Positions 54,010 through 64,000 of a DNA stretch of 64,000 nucleotides are shown here, in pieces. Origin of the DNA: a bacterium (GTDB taxonomy: Bacteria; Gemmatimonadota; Gemmatimonadetes; Longimicrobiales; RSA9); contig QGVH01000012.1 of the NCBI GenBank assembly GCA_003242735.1, positions 37,553 through 101,552 on the forward strand, written 5' to 3'. How positions within the stretch are numbered: the first letter of the stretch is position 1; the number at the start of each line of letters is the position of its first letter. The notes under the pieces are model-generated. The model saw only the letters and a list, made by a program, of their open reading frames with translations, ran no database searches and was not told the origin of the DNA. The translations under genes and the position numbers were made by a program.

Positions 54010-55571
54010 CGGTCCACCCCCACCGGGCTCCGCGCCCCACGGACCGGCGCGGACTCCGGGGAAGCACGCCGACCGCCCGCGGCCGGGGTCACCGCACCCC
54101 AGACGCGGAGCACGTCCGCCAGCCAGTCGTAGATCGAGCGAAGCGACCGCCGCATCCGCTCCATCCGCGCCCGCCGCTCCTCGGCCGACATCAGGAGCGC
54201 ATCGCGGATCCGCTGTGCGAAGTCTTCCGTCGCGTACGGATTCACCTCGATCGCGCTGTGGAGCTCCTCCGCCGCGCCCGCGAACTGCGACAACAAGAGC
54301 ACACCCCGACCGTCCACCTGACTCGCCACGAACTCCTTCGCGACCAGGTTCATCCCGTCCTGCAGCGAGCTCACGATGCAAACGTCGGCGGCCCGGTAGA
54401 GCAACGCGAGCCGCTCCGGCGGCAGCGAGCGCTTGATCAACCGCACCGGCCGCCAGCGCCGGGTGCCCCAACGATCGTTGATGTCCCAGGCGAGGCGCTC
54501 CACCTGGTGGGTGAGCTCGTCGTACGCGTCGATGTCCGTCCGGCTCGGCACCGCGACCTGCACGAAACTGAACCGCTCCCGGAACTCCGGGTACCGCTCC
54601 CACAACAGGTCCAGCGCCTTGAGCTTCTCCGGCAGCCCCTTCGAGTAGTCCAGCCGATCCACGCCGATGCCGAACTGGCCGTCCCGCGGCGCGTACCGGG
54701 CCCGGATCCGCGCGCACTCCTCTTCGGCGCCTTCCCTCGTCGCGAACCGCTCGAACCCTTCGACGTCGATCGAGATAGGGAACGCCTGCACGTGGGTCAC
54801 CCGCCCGCGATGCACCACCGTGCCCCGCTCCAGGTCCACTTCCGCCCCGAGGATCTCGTGGGCGCAGCGCAGGAAGTTCTCCACGAACTGCGGCACGTGC
54901 AGCCCCACGAGGTCGTTGGCCAACAGCCCCTCGAGGAGGTCCGCGGCCTGCGGCGCGACACGGTAGATGTCGAACGGCGGCCAGGGAATGTGCCAGAAGT
55001 GGGCGAGTGCCAGGTCGGGCGCCTCCGCCCGGACCATCGCCGGCGCGAGGGCAAGGTGGTAGTCGTGGAACCAGACGGCCGCATCCCCGTCCCGCGTCTC
55101 CTCGAGCACGGCCCGGGCGAAGCGCCGGTTGACCTGCCGGTATCGCGTCCAGTCAGCGGTCCGCAACCGGGTGAGATTTGGCCGCAAATGACATAGCGGC
55201 CAGAGGAATTGATTCGAAAAACCGAGATAATAATGCCGAATATCTGCGCGATCGAGCCAGATCCGGTGCAGCGTGTAGCGAGGCGCGTCTACCGGGACGG
55301 GCACCCGCCCCGAGCGGTCCGTCACGTCCGCGTCGGCGTTCCCGCTGCCCCACGCGATCCACACGCCGCCGACCGCCTGGAGGAGCGGGTCCAGGGCCGA
55401 CGTCATCCCGCCCGCGGGCCTGCCGACGACGATCTCCCCGCCGCGCCACCGGTGCTCGTACGGCTCGCGGTTGCTGACCACGACGAGCCGCCTCCCGGGG
55501 AACGCCTCCCGGAAGAGCGGTCCTGCGTCGCCCGGACCGAGACGAGGGGGTTCCACCGCCGCCGCCTCCAT
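54006..55571 (-). CDS. otsA: Alpha,alpha-trehalose-phosphate synthase (GT20)
   Basis: A 521-aa GT20 enzyme making trehalose-6-phosphate from UDP-glucose and glucose-6-phosphate. Conserved blocks: VVVSNREPYEHRW, GGMTSALDPLLQA, IWLDRADIRHYYLGFSNQFLWPLCH, VWFHDYHLALAP, FWHIPWPP, GVDRLDYSKGLPEKLKAL and the nucleotide-sugar site SLQDGMNLVAKEF. The C-terminal ~40 residues are non-conserved. No phosphatase (otsB) is adjacent, so a glucosylglycerol-phosphate synthase-like role cannot be excluded. A patch at about 55150-55260 has strikingly different codon use. Confidence 0.88.
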   Translation of the reverse strand: MEAAAVEPPRLGPGDAGPLFREAFPGRRLVVVSNREPYEHRWRGGEIVVGRPAGGMTSALDPLLQAVGGVWIAWGSGNADADVTDRSGRVPVPVDAPRYTLHRIWLDRADIRHYYLGFSNQFLWPLCHLRPNLTRLRTADWTRYRQVNRRFARAVLEETRDGDAAVWFHDYHLALAPAMVRAEAPDLALAHFWHIPWPPFDIYRVAPQAADLLEGLLANDLVGLHVPQFVENFLRCAHEILGAEVDLERGTVVHRGRVTHVQAFPISIDVEGFERFATREGAEEECARIRARYAPRDGQFGIGVDRLDYSKGLPEKLKALDLLWERYPEFRERFSFVQVAVPSRTDIDAYDELTHQVERLAWDINDRWGTRRWRPVRLIKRSLPPERLALLYRAADVCIVSSLQDGMNLVAKEFVASQVDGRGVLLLSQFAGAAEELHSAIEVNPYATEDFAQRIRDALLMSAEERRARMERMRRSLRSIYDWLADVLRVWGAVTPAAGGRRASPESAPVRGARSPVGVDR

Positions 55572-55575
55572 GGCG

Positions 55576-55809
55576 TCACAGCCTGAGGCGGCGCCGGCCG
55601 GCGTCCACTGCCGAGCGAACCTCGTCCGCCATTTCGCCGAGCCGGTCTCCCGCCGATTCGCGCGCGCTCGCCATGGCCTTGACGAGCTGGCGCCGGGTGC
55701 GTCGCCCGCTCTGCGGGGCCAGCAGCAGGGCGATCCCCGCGCCCAGTGCCATGCCGAGGGTCAGCCCGGCCACGAAGCTGAGGGCTCGCCACTCCTCGTC
55801 GTAATACAT
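55576..55809 (-). CDS. Small YtxH-like membrane protein
   Basis: A 77-aa protein starting at ATG 55809 after GGAGG. One hydrophobic helix (LSFVAGLTLGMALGAGIALLLAP) then SGRRTRRQLVKAMASARESAGDRLGEMADEVRSAVDAG, an amphipathic helix typical of YtxH/DUF883 proteins. It ends 4 nt before otsA, so it is probably a stress-related operon with trehalose synthesis. The longer open frame to 56013 is not coding-like. Confidence 0.75.
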   Translation of the reverse strand: MYYDEEWRALSFVAGLTLGMALGAGIALLLAPQSGRRTRRQLVKAMASARESAGDRLGEMADEVRSAVDAGRRRLRL

Positions 55810-56197
55810 GCCGACCTCCACCTGTCGCGGCAGTTCGAAGAAAGTGCCTCCAATGCCGCAGGGTGCGTGCCGCGGCTGCGCCGCGTTTGCGCACGTCCGC
55901 GGCGCGTGCCCGGCGCCGCGCCCCCAGGCGCGGCCTGCCTTGCCGTGGCGAGTGACCGAACCATACGTTCTCCCGGCGGGCCCCGTCAACCGCGCGGGGG
56001 CCGGGGCTGGCACCCGTCGTGCATTTCCTCCGCTCCAGGAGCGGCGCAGGGACCGGGACCCGATGCCTGGACGAGAGGCTGGTATGCAGGCAGGATGGAT
56101 GCGGCTCGTCTCCGAGGCGGCACCGGCCCCTCGCCCCCGGCCTCGTCACCGGCCCCGGCGTTGCGCTGTCGCGCCGGCCCGCCTTGCGGCGTGAACC
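55810..56197. other. 388-bp divergent intergenic region
   Basis: It separates the YtxH gene (minus) from the response regulator-GGDEF gene (plus). It contains a sigma-54-like motif at 56007-56023 reading toward the GGDEF gene, then a small inverted repeat around 56029-56043. I see no other gene. Confidence 0.45.
56007..56023 (+). promoter_or_regulatory. Candidate sigma-54 promoter for the GGDEF gene
   Basis: CTGGCAC-N6-TGCA has the invariant GG (56009-56010) and GC (56021-56022) exactly 10 bases apart, with the flanking TGGCAC and TGCA of the -24/-12 consensus. It would start transcription near 56034, giving a 5' leader of about 160 nt. An NtrC-type activator is encoded at 62.0-63.5 kb. Confidence 0.45.
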
Positions 56198-59353
<3,156 letters not shown>

Positions 59354-59354
<1 letters not shown>

Positions 59355-59932
59355 TGCCCCGCATCACGCCGACGCCCCCGGAGCTGGCGCTCCCCGTCGC
59401 CTCCCTCGCCGCGCTGCGCAGGGCGCTCACCGAGGAGGTGGGTCCCGACACCGCCGCCCGCGTGCTCCAGCAAGCTGGCTACGCCGCCGGGGACGCCCTC
59501 TTCCCACTCCTCGCCGGCAGGGCCGGCAACAGCCAGGACACGGCCGGCGAGGACGTCGACAAGGCGATCGGTCGGCTCCCCGGCTCCGTCTTCTGGCGGC
59601 GCCTGTCCGACCTTTTCGCCTCCCGCGGCTGGGGCCGCCTCCACCACGAGGACCTGCACCCTGGCGTGGGCTCCCTGGAGAGCTCCGACTGGGTCGAGGC
59701 CGATCCCGCGGCGGCCGCGACCCGGCCGAGCTGCTTCTTCTCCGCCGGTGTCCTGGCGAACATCCTCGGACGGACCGCGGGCGTGCCGGTCGGCGTCCTC
59801 GAGGTCGAGTGCCGGTCCCGCGGCGACCTGCGCTGCCGCTTCATCTTCGGCGGCTCCGCGGCCATTGACGCGGTCTACGCCGCGACGCTCGAGGGCCGAA
59901 CCGTCGAGGAGTCCCTGGCCGCTCTGGTTTGA
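59354..59932 (+). CDS. 4VR (V4R)-domain protein
   Basis: A 192-aa soluble protein of the V4R/4VR superfamily, small ligand- or hydrocarbon-binding domains seen in BchJ and in regulators. The C-terminal CRSRGDLRCRFIF (Cys pair) is its signature. ATG 59354 overlaps the ligA stop as TAATG and the stop is followed directly by the ruvX GTG, so it is translated with DNA-replication and repair genes. No output domain is attached. Binding partner unknown. Confidence 0.75.
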
Positions 59933-60361
59933 GTGGGTCGGATCCTGGGCATCGACTTCGGTGAACGGCGCGTGGGCCTCGCCATCAGTGACCCCACCGG
60001 CACCATCGCACAGCCGCTGCCGGCCCTGACCCGCAGGCGCGGCAAGCGGCCGCCGGTCGAAGCCATCGCCCGCATTGCCGAGGAGCACGGCGCGACCGAC
60101 ATCGTGATCGGCCTGCCCCTCACGCTGGAAGGCGAGGAGAGCGACTGGACACGGGAGGTCCGCGCCTTCGGCGAGCGGCTCGCGCAGCGGACCGGCCTCC
60201 CGGTCCACTACGTGGACGAGCGTTTGACCTCCGTCCGCGCCGAACGGACCGTCCGCTCCCTCGGCCTCCCCAAGCGGGAGCGCGAGCGCAAGACCCGGGT
60301 GGACACGATTGCCGCAATGCTCCTGCTCCAGGCCTACCTCGATGGGAGGGCCCGTGGTTGA
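59933..60361 (+). CDS. ruvX: Putative pre-16S rRNA nuclease / Holliday-junction resolvase family
   Basis: A 142-aa YqgF-fold protein. The RNase-H-like start GRILGIDFGERRVGLAISD and IVIGLPLTLEG are conserved, with VDERLTSVRAER and a final D in RVDTIAAMLLLQAYL. These are the acid residues of the fold. GTG 59933 directly follows the 4VR stop; it overlaps mltG by 8 nt. Confidence 0.94.
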   Translation: MGRILGIDFGERRVGLAISDPTGTIAQPLPALTRRRGKRPPVEAIARIAEEHGATDIVIGLPLTLEGEESDWTREVRAFGERLAQRTGLPVHYVDERLTSVRAERTVRSLGLPKRERERKTRVDTIAAMLLLQAYLDGRARG

Positions 60362-61349
60362 GGCGGCCGCACGGCGGATCCGGACCATCCTGGCGGCGTG
60401 CGCCCTGGCCGTCTACGCCGCGGCCTGCGGCGGCGAGCCGTCGGCCGACGCGGAGCCGGTCCGCGTCCGCATCCCGGCCGGCGCCTCGTTCGCCGAGGTC
60501 ACCGACTCGCTCGCCGCCAGGGACCTGATCCGCGCCCCGTTCTTCTTCCGGCTCTACGCACGGATCCTCGGCGTGGACGACGAGGTCAAGCCCGGCACCT
60601 ACGCGTTCCGGCCGGGCACCGGCTGGAAACAGATCCTCGAAGACCTGCGCTTCGGCCGCGTGCTGACGTTCCGGCTCGTCATCCCGGAGGGTTGGGACCT
60701 CCAGCGGATCGCGGCGCGGATCGCGAACCTGACCGGCGCATCCACGGATTCCGTGCTCGCCGTCCTCATGGATACCGCGCAGTCCACGCGTTTCGGCGTG
60801 CCGGGCCCGACGCTGGAAGGGTACCTCTACCCCGCCACCTACACGTTCCCGATCGACGCGCCGCTGGACAGCGTGGTTGCGAAGCTGGTCTCCGTCTACA
60901 AGTCCGTCTGGACGCCGGAACGCAGGGCGCGGGCGGATTCCATCGGCATGTCCGAGCGCGAGGTGGTCACCCTGGCCTCGATCATCGAGAAGGAGGCCAA
61001 GATCCGCAGCGAGATGCCGCTCATCTCGGCCGTCTACCACAACCGTCTCCGCATCGGCTATCCGCTCCAGGCGGATCCGACGGTGCAGTACGCGCTGGGC
61101 CGCCACCGCGCCCGGCTGCTCTACGCGGACATCGACAGCGTCGCCGACCACCCGTACAACACGTACCGGAACCCGGGCCTGCCGCCGGGGCCGATCGCTT
61201 CGCCCAGCGTGGAGGCCATCGAGGCGGCGCTCTATCCGGCCGACGTGGACTACCTGTACTTCGTCGCCCGGCCCGACGGCAGCCACGTCTTCACCCGCTC
61301 GCTGGCCGAGCACAACCGCGCGAAGTTCGAGGTGCGGCGGAACCGCTGA
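60354..61349 (+). CDS. mltG: Endolytic murein transglycosylase MltG
   Basis: A 331-aa YceG-like enzyme that cuts nascent glycan strands in the periplasm. The GTG start (60354) follows GGGAGGG; an ATG 12 nt earlier is possible. A lipoprotein-like signal (ALAVYAAAC) follows. LysM-like (VRIPAGASFAEVTDSLAARDLI), the catalytic Glu in LASIIEKEAKIRSEMPLISAVYHNRL, and the conserved YNTY and PGPIASPS are seen. Most homologs keep a membrane helix instead of a lipobox. Confidence 0.92.
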   Translation: MVEAAARRIRTILAACALAVYAAACGGEPSADAEPVRVRIPAGASFAEVTDSLAARDLIRAPFFFRLYARILGVDDEVKPGTYAFRPGTGWKQILEDLRFGRVLTFRLVIPEGWDLQRIAARIANLTGASTDSVLAVLMDTAQSTRFGVPGPTLEGYLYPATYTFPIDAPLDSVVAKLVSVYKSVWTPERRARADSIGMSEREVVTLASIIEKEAKIRSEMPLISAVYHNRLRIGYPLQADPTVQYALGRHRARLLYADIDSVADHPYNTYRNPGLPPGPIASPSVEAIEAALYPADVDYLYFVARPDGSHVFTRSLAEHNRAKFEVRRNR

Positions 61350-61352
61350 GCC

Positions 61353-62000
61353 ATGGACCTACGCCTCATCGTGATCACGGATCGCGAGCTCGCCGCGCCG
61401 CGCTCCATCCTGGAGGTCGCAGAAGCGGCGCTCCAGGCCGGCGCGCCCGCGATCCAGCTCCGAGACAAGACCGCGACCCCTCGTGAGCTGTACGAGCAGG
61501 CCCGCGCGTTGAGCGAGCTGACGGCGCGCTACGACGCGCTGCTCTTCGTCAACGATCGGCTGGACGTCGCGCTCGCCGCCAACGCCGACGGCGTCCACCT
61601 CGGCCCCGGTGACCTGCCGATCCACGCCGCCCGGCTCGCGGCGCCGCGCCCGTTCCTGATCGGCGCCTCGACGGACGATCCCGAAACCGCACGACGCCTC
61701 GAGGCCGAGGGCGCCGACTACATCGGGTGCGGCGCGGTGTTCGGCACGAGCACCAAAGACGTGGGAGATGAGCGGATCGGTCCGGAGGGGGTCGCGGCCG
61801 TCGCGGCGGCGGTTTCCATCCCGGTAGTCGCCATCGGCGGGATCGATGCGACCAACGCGCACCTGCTCCGTGGCACGGGCGCGGCGGGGGTCGCGGTCGT
61901 CCGCGCGATCATGGCCTCGCCCGACCCCGCGGCCGCCACTCGCGCAATCCTCGCCGCGCTCGGGGACGGACGCGAGACCGGCACCGGCCGGCCACGTTGA
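61353..62000 (+). CDS. thiE: Thiamine-phosphate synthase
   Basis: A 215-aa TIM barrel joining HMP-PP and HET-P to TMP. QLRDKTA, LFVNDRLDVALAANADGVHLG, IGASTDD, YIGCGAVFGTSTK and AIGGIDATN are all conserved. No TPP riboswitch is seen ahead of it, since it starts 3 nt past mltG and shares the ligA operon. It converges on the NtrC-type gene 29 nt away. Confidence 0.94.
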   Translation: MDLRLIVITDRELAAPRSILEVAEAALQAGAPAIQLRDKTATPRELYEQARALSELTARYDALLFVNDRLDVALAANADGVHLGPGDLPIHAARLAAPRPFLIGASTDDPETARRLEAEGADYIGCGAVFGTSTKDVGDERIGPEGVAAVAAAVSIPVVAIGGIDATNAHLLRGTGAAGVAVVRAIMASPDPAAATRAILAALGDGRETGTGRPR

Positions 62001-62029
62001 CCCGCGCCGTCTCGTCCGGCACGACCGTG

Positions 62030-63478
62030 TCAGTGATCGGTGGTCGCGATCACCCGGTCGCCGTGCACGCGCAGGCCGTGCTTCTTCAGGAGACGGTGGA
62101 TGGTCTTGCGATCGATCTGGGCCTCGCGCGCAGCCCGCGAAATGTTCCCGCCGTGCCGCTTCAGCAACGCTTCCAGGTACGCCCGCTCGAACGCCTCGAT
62201 CGCTGCATCCTTCGCCTGATGGAACGGCAGGTCCGTCGGGAACGTCAGCGGGGCGGCGGTCGGGGCCGTCTCCCCACGGATCTCGGGCGGTAGGTCCTCG
62301 GCGGTGATCTCCTGCCCCGGCGTCGCCAAGGAGACCACACGCTCGATCACGTTCTGGAGCTGCCGCACGTTGCCGGGCCAGCGGTACGCCGTCAGCACAC
62401 GGATCGCATCCGGCGAGAGCCGGAGCGGCCTGTCGCCGTCCCTCTCGTACTTCTCCGCGTAGCGCCGGAGGAAATGCTGGGCCAGCAGCGGGATGTCCTC
62501 CTTGCGCTCGCGCAGCGGCGGCACGTGCACCGGCACGACGTTCAGCCGGAAATACAGATCCTCCCGCAGGATGCCGCGCGCAACGGCTTCCTCGGGATTG
62601 CGGTTCGTCGCGGCGATCACCCGGATGTTCACGGGGATCTCTTCCTCGCCCCCGAGACGCCGGATCTTCCGCTCCTGGAGCGCCCGCAACAGCTTCGCCT
62701 GGAGCTCCAGGCTCATTTCACAGATCTCGTCCAGGAAGAACGTGCCGCCCGAGGCGTATTCCATGAGCCCGCGCTTCTGCGTGTCCGCGCCGGTGAACGC
62801 ACCCTTCTCGTGGCCGAAGAGCTCCGACTCCAGGAGGTTCTCCGGGAACGCCGCGCAGTTCACCGCGACGAACGACTCGTCCGCCCGCCGGCTGTTCAGG
62901 TGAATGCCCCGAGCGATCAGCTCCTTGCCCGTCCCGCTCTCGCCGACCAGGAACACGCTCGCGTCCGTCGGCGCCACGCGCAGCACCAGCGCGAAAAGGC
63001 GCTGCATCGCATCGCTCACGCCGATCACGTTCTCGAGCGCGTAACGCTCACGGAGCTGACCACGCAGACGCGCGTTGTCCCGCGCCAGCCGGACCTGACT
63101 CGCAGCGCGGCCGATGAGGATCTGGAGCTGCGTGGCCGTGAACGGCTTGGGAATGTAGTCGTAGGCGCCCGCCTTGATCGCCTCGATGCTCGAATCCACC
63201 GTTGCGAAACCGGTGATCATGATGACGAGCATGTCGGGATCAATGCGCTTCGCCTCCCGCAGCAGCATCATCCCGTCCACGTCCGGCAGCATCAGGTCGG
63301 TGAGGACGATGTCCGGCCGCTGCCTGCGCATTATCTCCAGCGCCTCCAGCCCGCGCGACGCCTTTTGGACGATGTAGCCCTCGTGCTCGAGGATCCGCGC
63401 GCAGCTCCGCACGAGGAGCTCCTCGTCATCGACGATCAGCACGGTGAGTGCGGGTTTGGCGAAGGCTGGCGATTCCAT
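62030..63478 (-). CDS. NtrC-family sigma-54-dependent response regulator
   Basis: A 482-aa activator. Receiver (1-125) with D61 in VLTDLMLPD and K in IPKPF; AAA+ domain with Walker A GESGTGKE (179-186), sigma-54-contact GAFTGA (226-231), Walker B GGTFFLDEICEM, and arginine fingers in REDLYFRLNV. The C-terminal Fis-type helix-turn-helix is GGNISRAAREAQIDRKTIHRLLKKHG. Its kinase is not in the window. A possible target is the sigma-54-like motif upstream of the GGDEF gene; that is inference. Confidence 0.95.
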   Translation of the reverse strand: MESPAFAKPALTVLIVDDEELLVRSCARILEHEGYIVQKASRGLEALEIMRRQRPDIVLTDLMLPDVDGMMLLREAKRIDPDMLVIMITGFATVDSSIEAIKAGAYDYIPKPFTATQLQILIGRAASQVRLARDNARLRGQLRERYALENVIGVSDAMQRLFALVLRVAPTDASVFLVGESGTGKELIARGIHLNSRRADESFVAVNCAAFPENLLESELFGHEKGAFTGADTQKRGLMEYASGGTFFLDEICEMSLELQAKLLRALQERKIRRLGGEEEIPVNIRVIAATNRNPEEAVARGILREDLYFRLNVVPVHVPPLRERKEDIPLLAQHFLRRYAEKYERDGDRPLRLSPDAIRVLTAYRWPGNVRQLQNVIERVVSLATPGQEITAEDLPPEIRGETAPTAAPLTFPTDLPFHQAKDAAIEAFERAYLEALLKRHGGNISRAAREAQIDRKTIHRLLKKHGLRVHGDRVIATTDH

Positions 63479-63535
63479 ACGTACCTGGACGAACGAGGCT
63501 GGCGCCTTCCGTCCCTAGCGACGGCGGGCACGGCA

Positions 63536-63565
63536 AAGATAGAGGCCGTCCGCACGGGGGCGCAA
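63536..63565 (-). promoter_or_regulatory. Candidate promoter for the NtrC-type gene
   Basis: On the minus strand, TTGCGC (63565-63560), an 18-bp spacer and TATCTT (63541-63536). The -10 is identical to that proposed at 22147; the -35 is weak. It leaves about a 50-nt leader. Confidence 0.35.
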
Positions 63566-63620
63566 CAGAGGTCCGGCGCGATTGGGTGGGATCGGGCAGG
63601 AAAAAAGAAAGGAGTGAGAG

Positions 63621-63737
63621 GCCGGCGGCGACGTACTCTCCCACCCGGTCGCCCGGGCAGTACCATCCGCGCTGCGGGGCTTAACGACCGTGTTCGGGAT
63701 GGGAACGGGTGTGGCCCCCGCGCCATGGCCGCCGGCC
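63621..63737 (-). rRNA. rrf: 5S ribosomal RNA
   Basis: On the minus strand, about 117 nt from GCCGGCGGCC to GCCGCCGGCC, which pair as the terminal stem. The conserved core CCCATCCCGAACACGG and the GGGAGAGTA near the 3' end are typical of 5S rRNA. Ends are approximate. A T-rich tract (63601-63610 in the opposite sense) follows it. Confidence 0.95.
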
Positions 63738-63894
63738 AGAACTCCCCACTCCTACAGCTGGAGACGAACGGCGGATCGAGGGAAAGAGGCTCGGAGAAGA
63801 GCCGGATCGCAGTTGCCGCGTGTGCAACAGCGCGAACAGAGCGAAGTGTGGGCCTCGCCATCCGTCCTGGAGATCCAGGGGGGGTTATTGGGAG
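63738..63894 (-). other. 23S-5S spacer
   Basis: About 157 bp between the 23S 3' end and 5S. No tRNA or other gene is seen in it. Confidence 0.6.
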
Positions 63895-64000
63895 GCCAAG
63901 CCACACGGGCGATTAGTACGGCTTGGCTGAGCACGTTACCGTGCTTACACCTGCCGCCTATCGACGTCCTCGTCTCGGACGGCCCTTCAGGGGTCTTGCG
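63895..64000 (-). rRNA. rrl: 23S ribosomal RNA, 3' end (partial)
   Basis: The last ~105 nt of 23S rRNA on the minus strand. Read in sense it has GATAGGCGGCAGGTGTAAG and CGTACTAATCGCCCGTG, the conserved 3'-terminal domain. The rest of the rRNA operon is beyond the window. Confidence 0.93.

Noticed and set aside
63599..63612. T-rich tract after 5S rRNA as an intrinsic terminator
   Set aside because: No hairpin directly precedes it apart from the 5S terminal stem; too weak to list as a terminator.

Overview
The window is a GC-rich (roughly 70% by eye) chromosomal segment from a diderm bacterium. Two predicted outer-membrane beta-barrels, lipoproteins, a Tat-exported enzyme and complete peptidoglycan and lysine/DAP genes support this. 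Gene style and content would fit Gemmatimonadota, but that is inference: only the last ~100 nt of a 23S rRNA and a 5S rRNA are present, with no 16S. Coding is dense and almost wholly core metabolism. I see no prophage, insertion sequence, integrase, CRISPR array or recognisable defence island.

Layout. 0-5.3 kb (minus): murQ-anmK-nagZ, a peptidoglycan-recycling operon with 4-nt overlaps, then a GT-C-type membrane glycosyltransferase. 5.5-9.1 kb (plus): M20 amidohydrolase, a small beta-barrel, and a lipoprotein gamma-glutamyltransferase whose best start is CTG. 9.2-14.3 kb: a glycine-zipper lipoprotein (minus), then an overlapping trio of ABC exporter, CheY-like regulator and alkaline-phosphatase-fold enzyme (plus). 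14.3-22.1 kb (minus): agmatinase, pyruvoyl arginine decarboxylase, Fur, a small unknown, archaeal-type ornithine cyclodeaminase, NrnA, PHP, CoaE, DedA, a GspG-like protein and an 84-aa unknown. 22.3-24.5 kb (plus): fused 2-oxoacid dehydrogenase E1.

24.6-34.5 kb: barrel/TPR protein, Tat class V aminotransferase, alpha/beta hydrolase, ferritin-like protein, response regulator-HD-GYP, SRAP, an ~800-bp stretch without a convincing gene, a DUF1990 protein, tRNA-Lys(TTT) and a small membrane protein. 34.5-40.2 kb (minus): rnhB, rplS, trmD, rimM, rpsP, ffh and purA. 40.4-49.2 kb (minus): trpS, zinc ribbon, dapA, dapB, dapH, mgtC-like, D-2-hydroxyacid dehydrogenase, pilT, a second DapA-family gene and an M28 peptidase. 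49.4-52.7 kb (plus): inositol monophosphatase family and class A PBP. 52.7-55.8 kb (minus): a YtxH-like gene, otsA and pyrimidine-nucleoside phosphorylase. 56.2-62.0 kb (plus): response regulator-GGDEF, ligA, 4VR, ruvX, mltG and thiE. 62.0-64 kb (minus): NtrC-type sigma-54 activator, then the tail of an rRNA operon.

How genes work together. Peptidoglycan turnover and synthesis recur (MurQ/AnmK/NagZ, DapA/B/H, PBP1a, MltG). Arginine/ornithine metabolism forms a colinear neighbourhood (arginine to agmatine to putrescine; ornithine to proline). Cyclic-di-GMP synthesis (GGDEF) and breakdown (HD-GYP) are both present as response-regulator outputs. A recurrent layout trait is the NTGA stop/start overlap, with ATG, GTG, TTG and apparently CTG as start codons. 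Many 3' ends carry strong GC hairpins with no U-tract. No obviously new multi-gene defence or biosynthetic system stands out. The best candidates for novelty are the ABC/regulator/phosphodiesterase trio, the CTG start, a short ORF plus hairpin ahead of agmatinase, a rare-codon patch in otsA, and the 4VR gene inside the ligA-ruvX operon.
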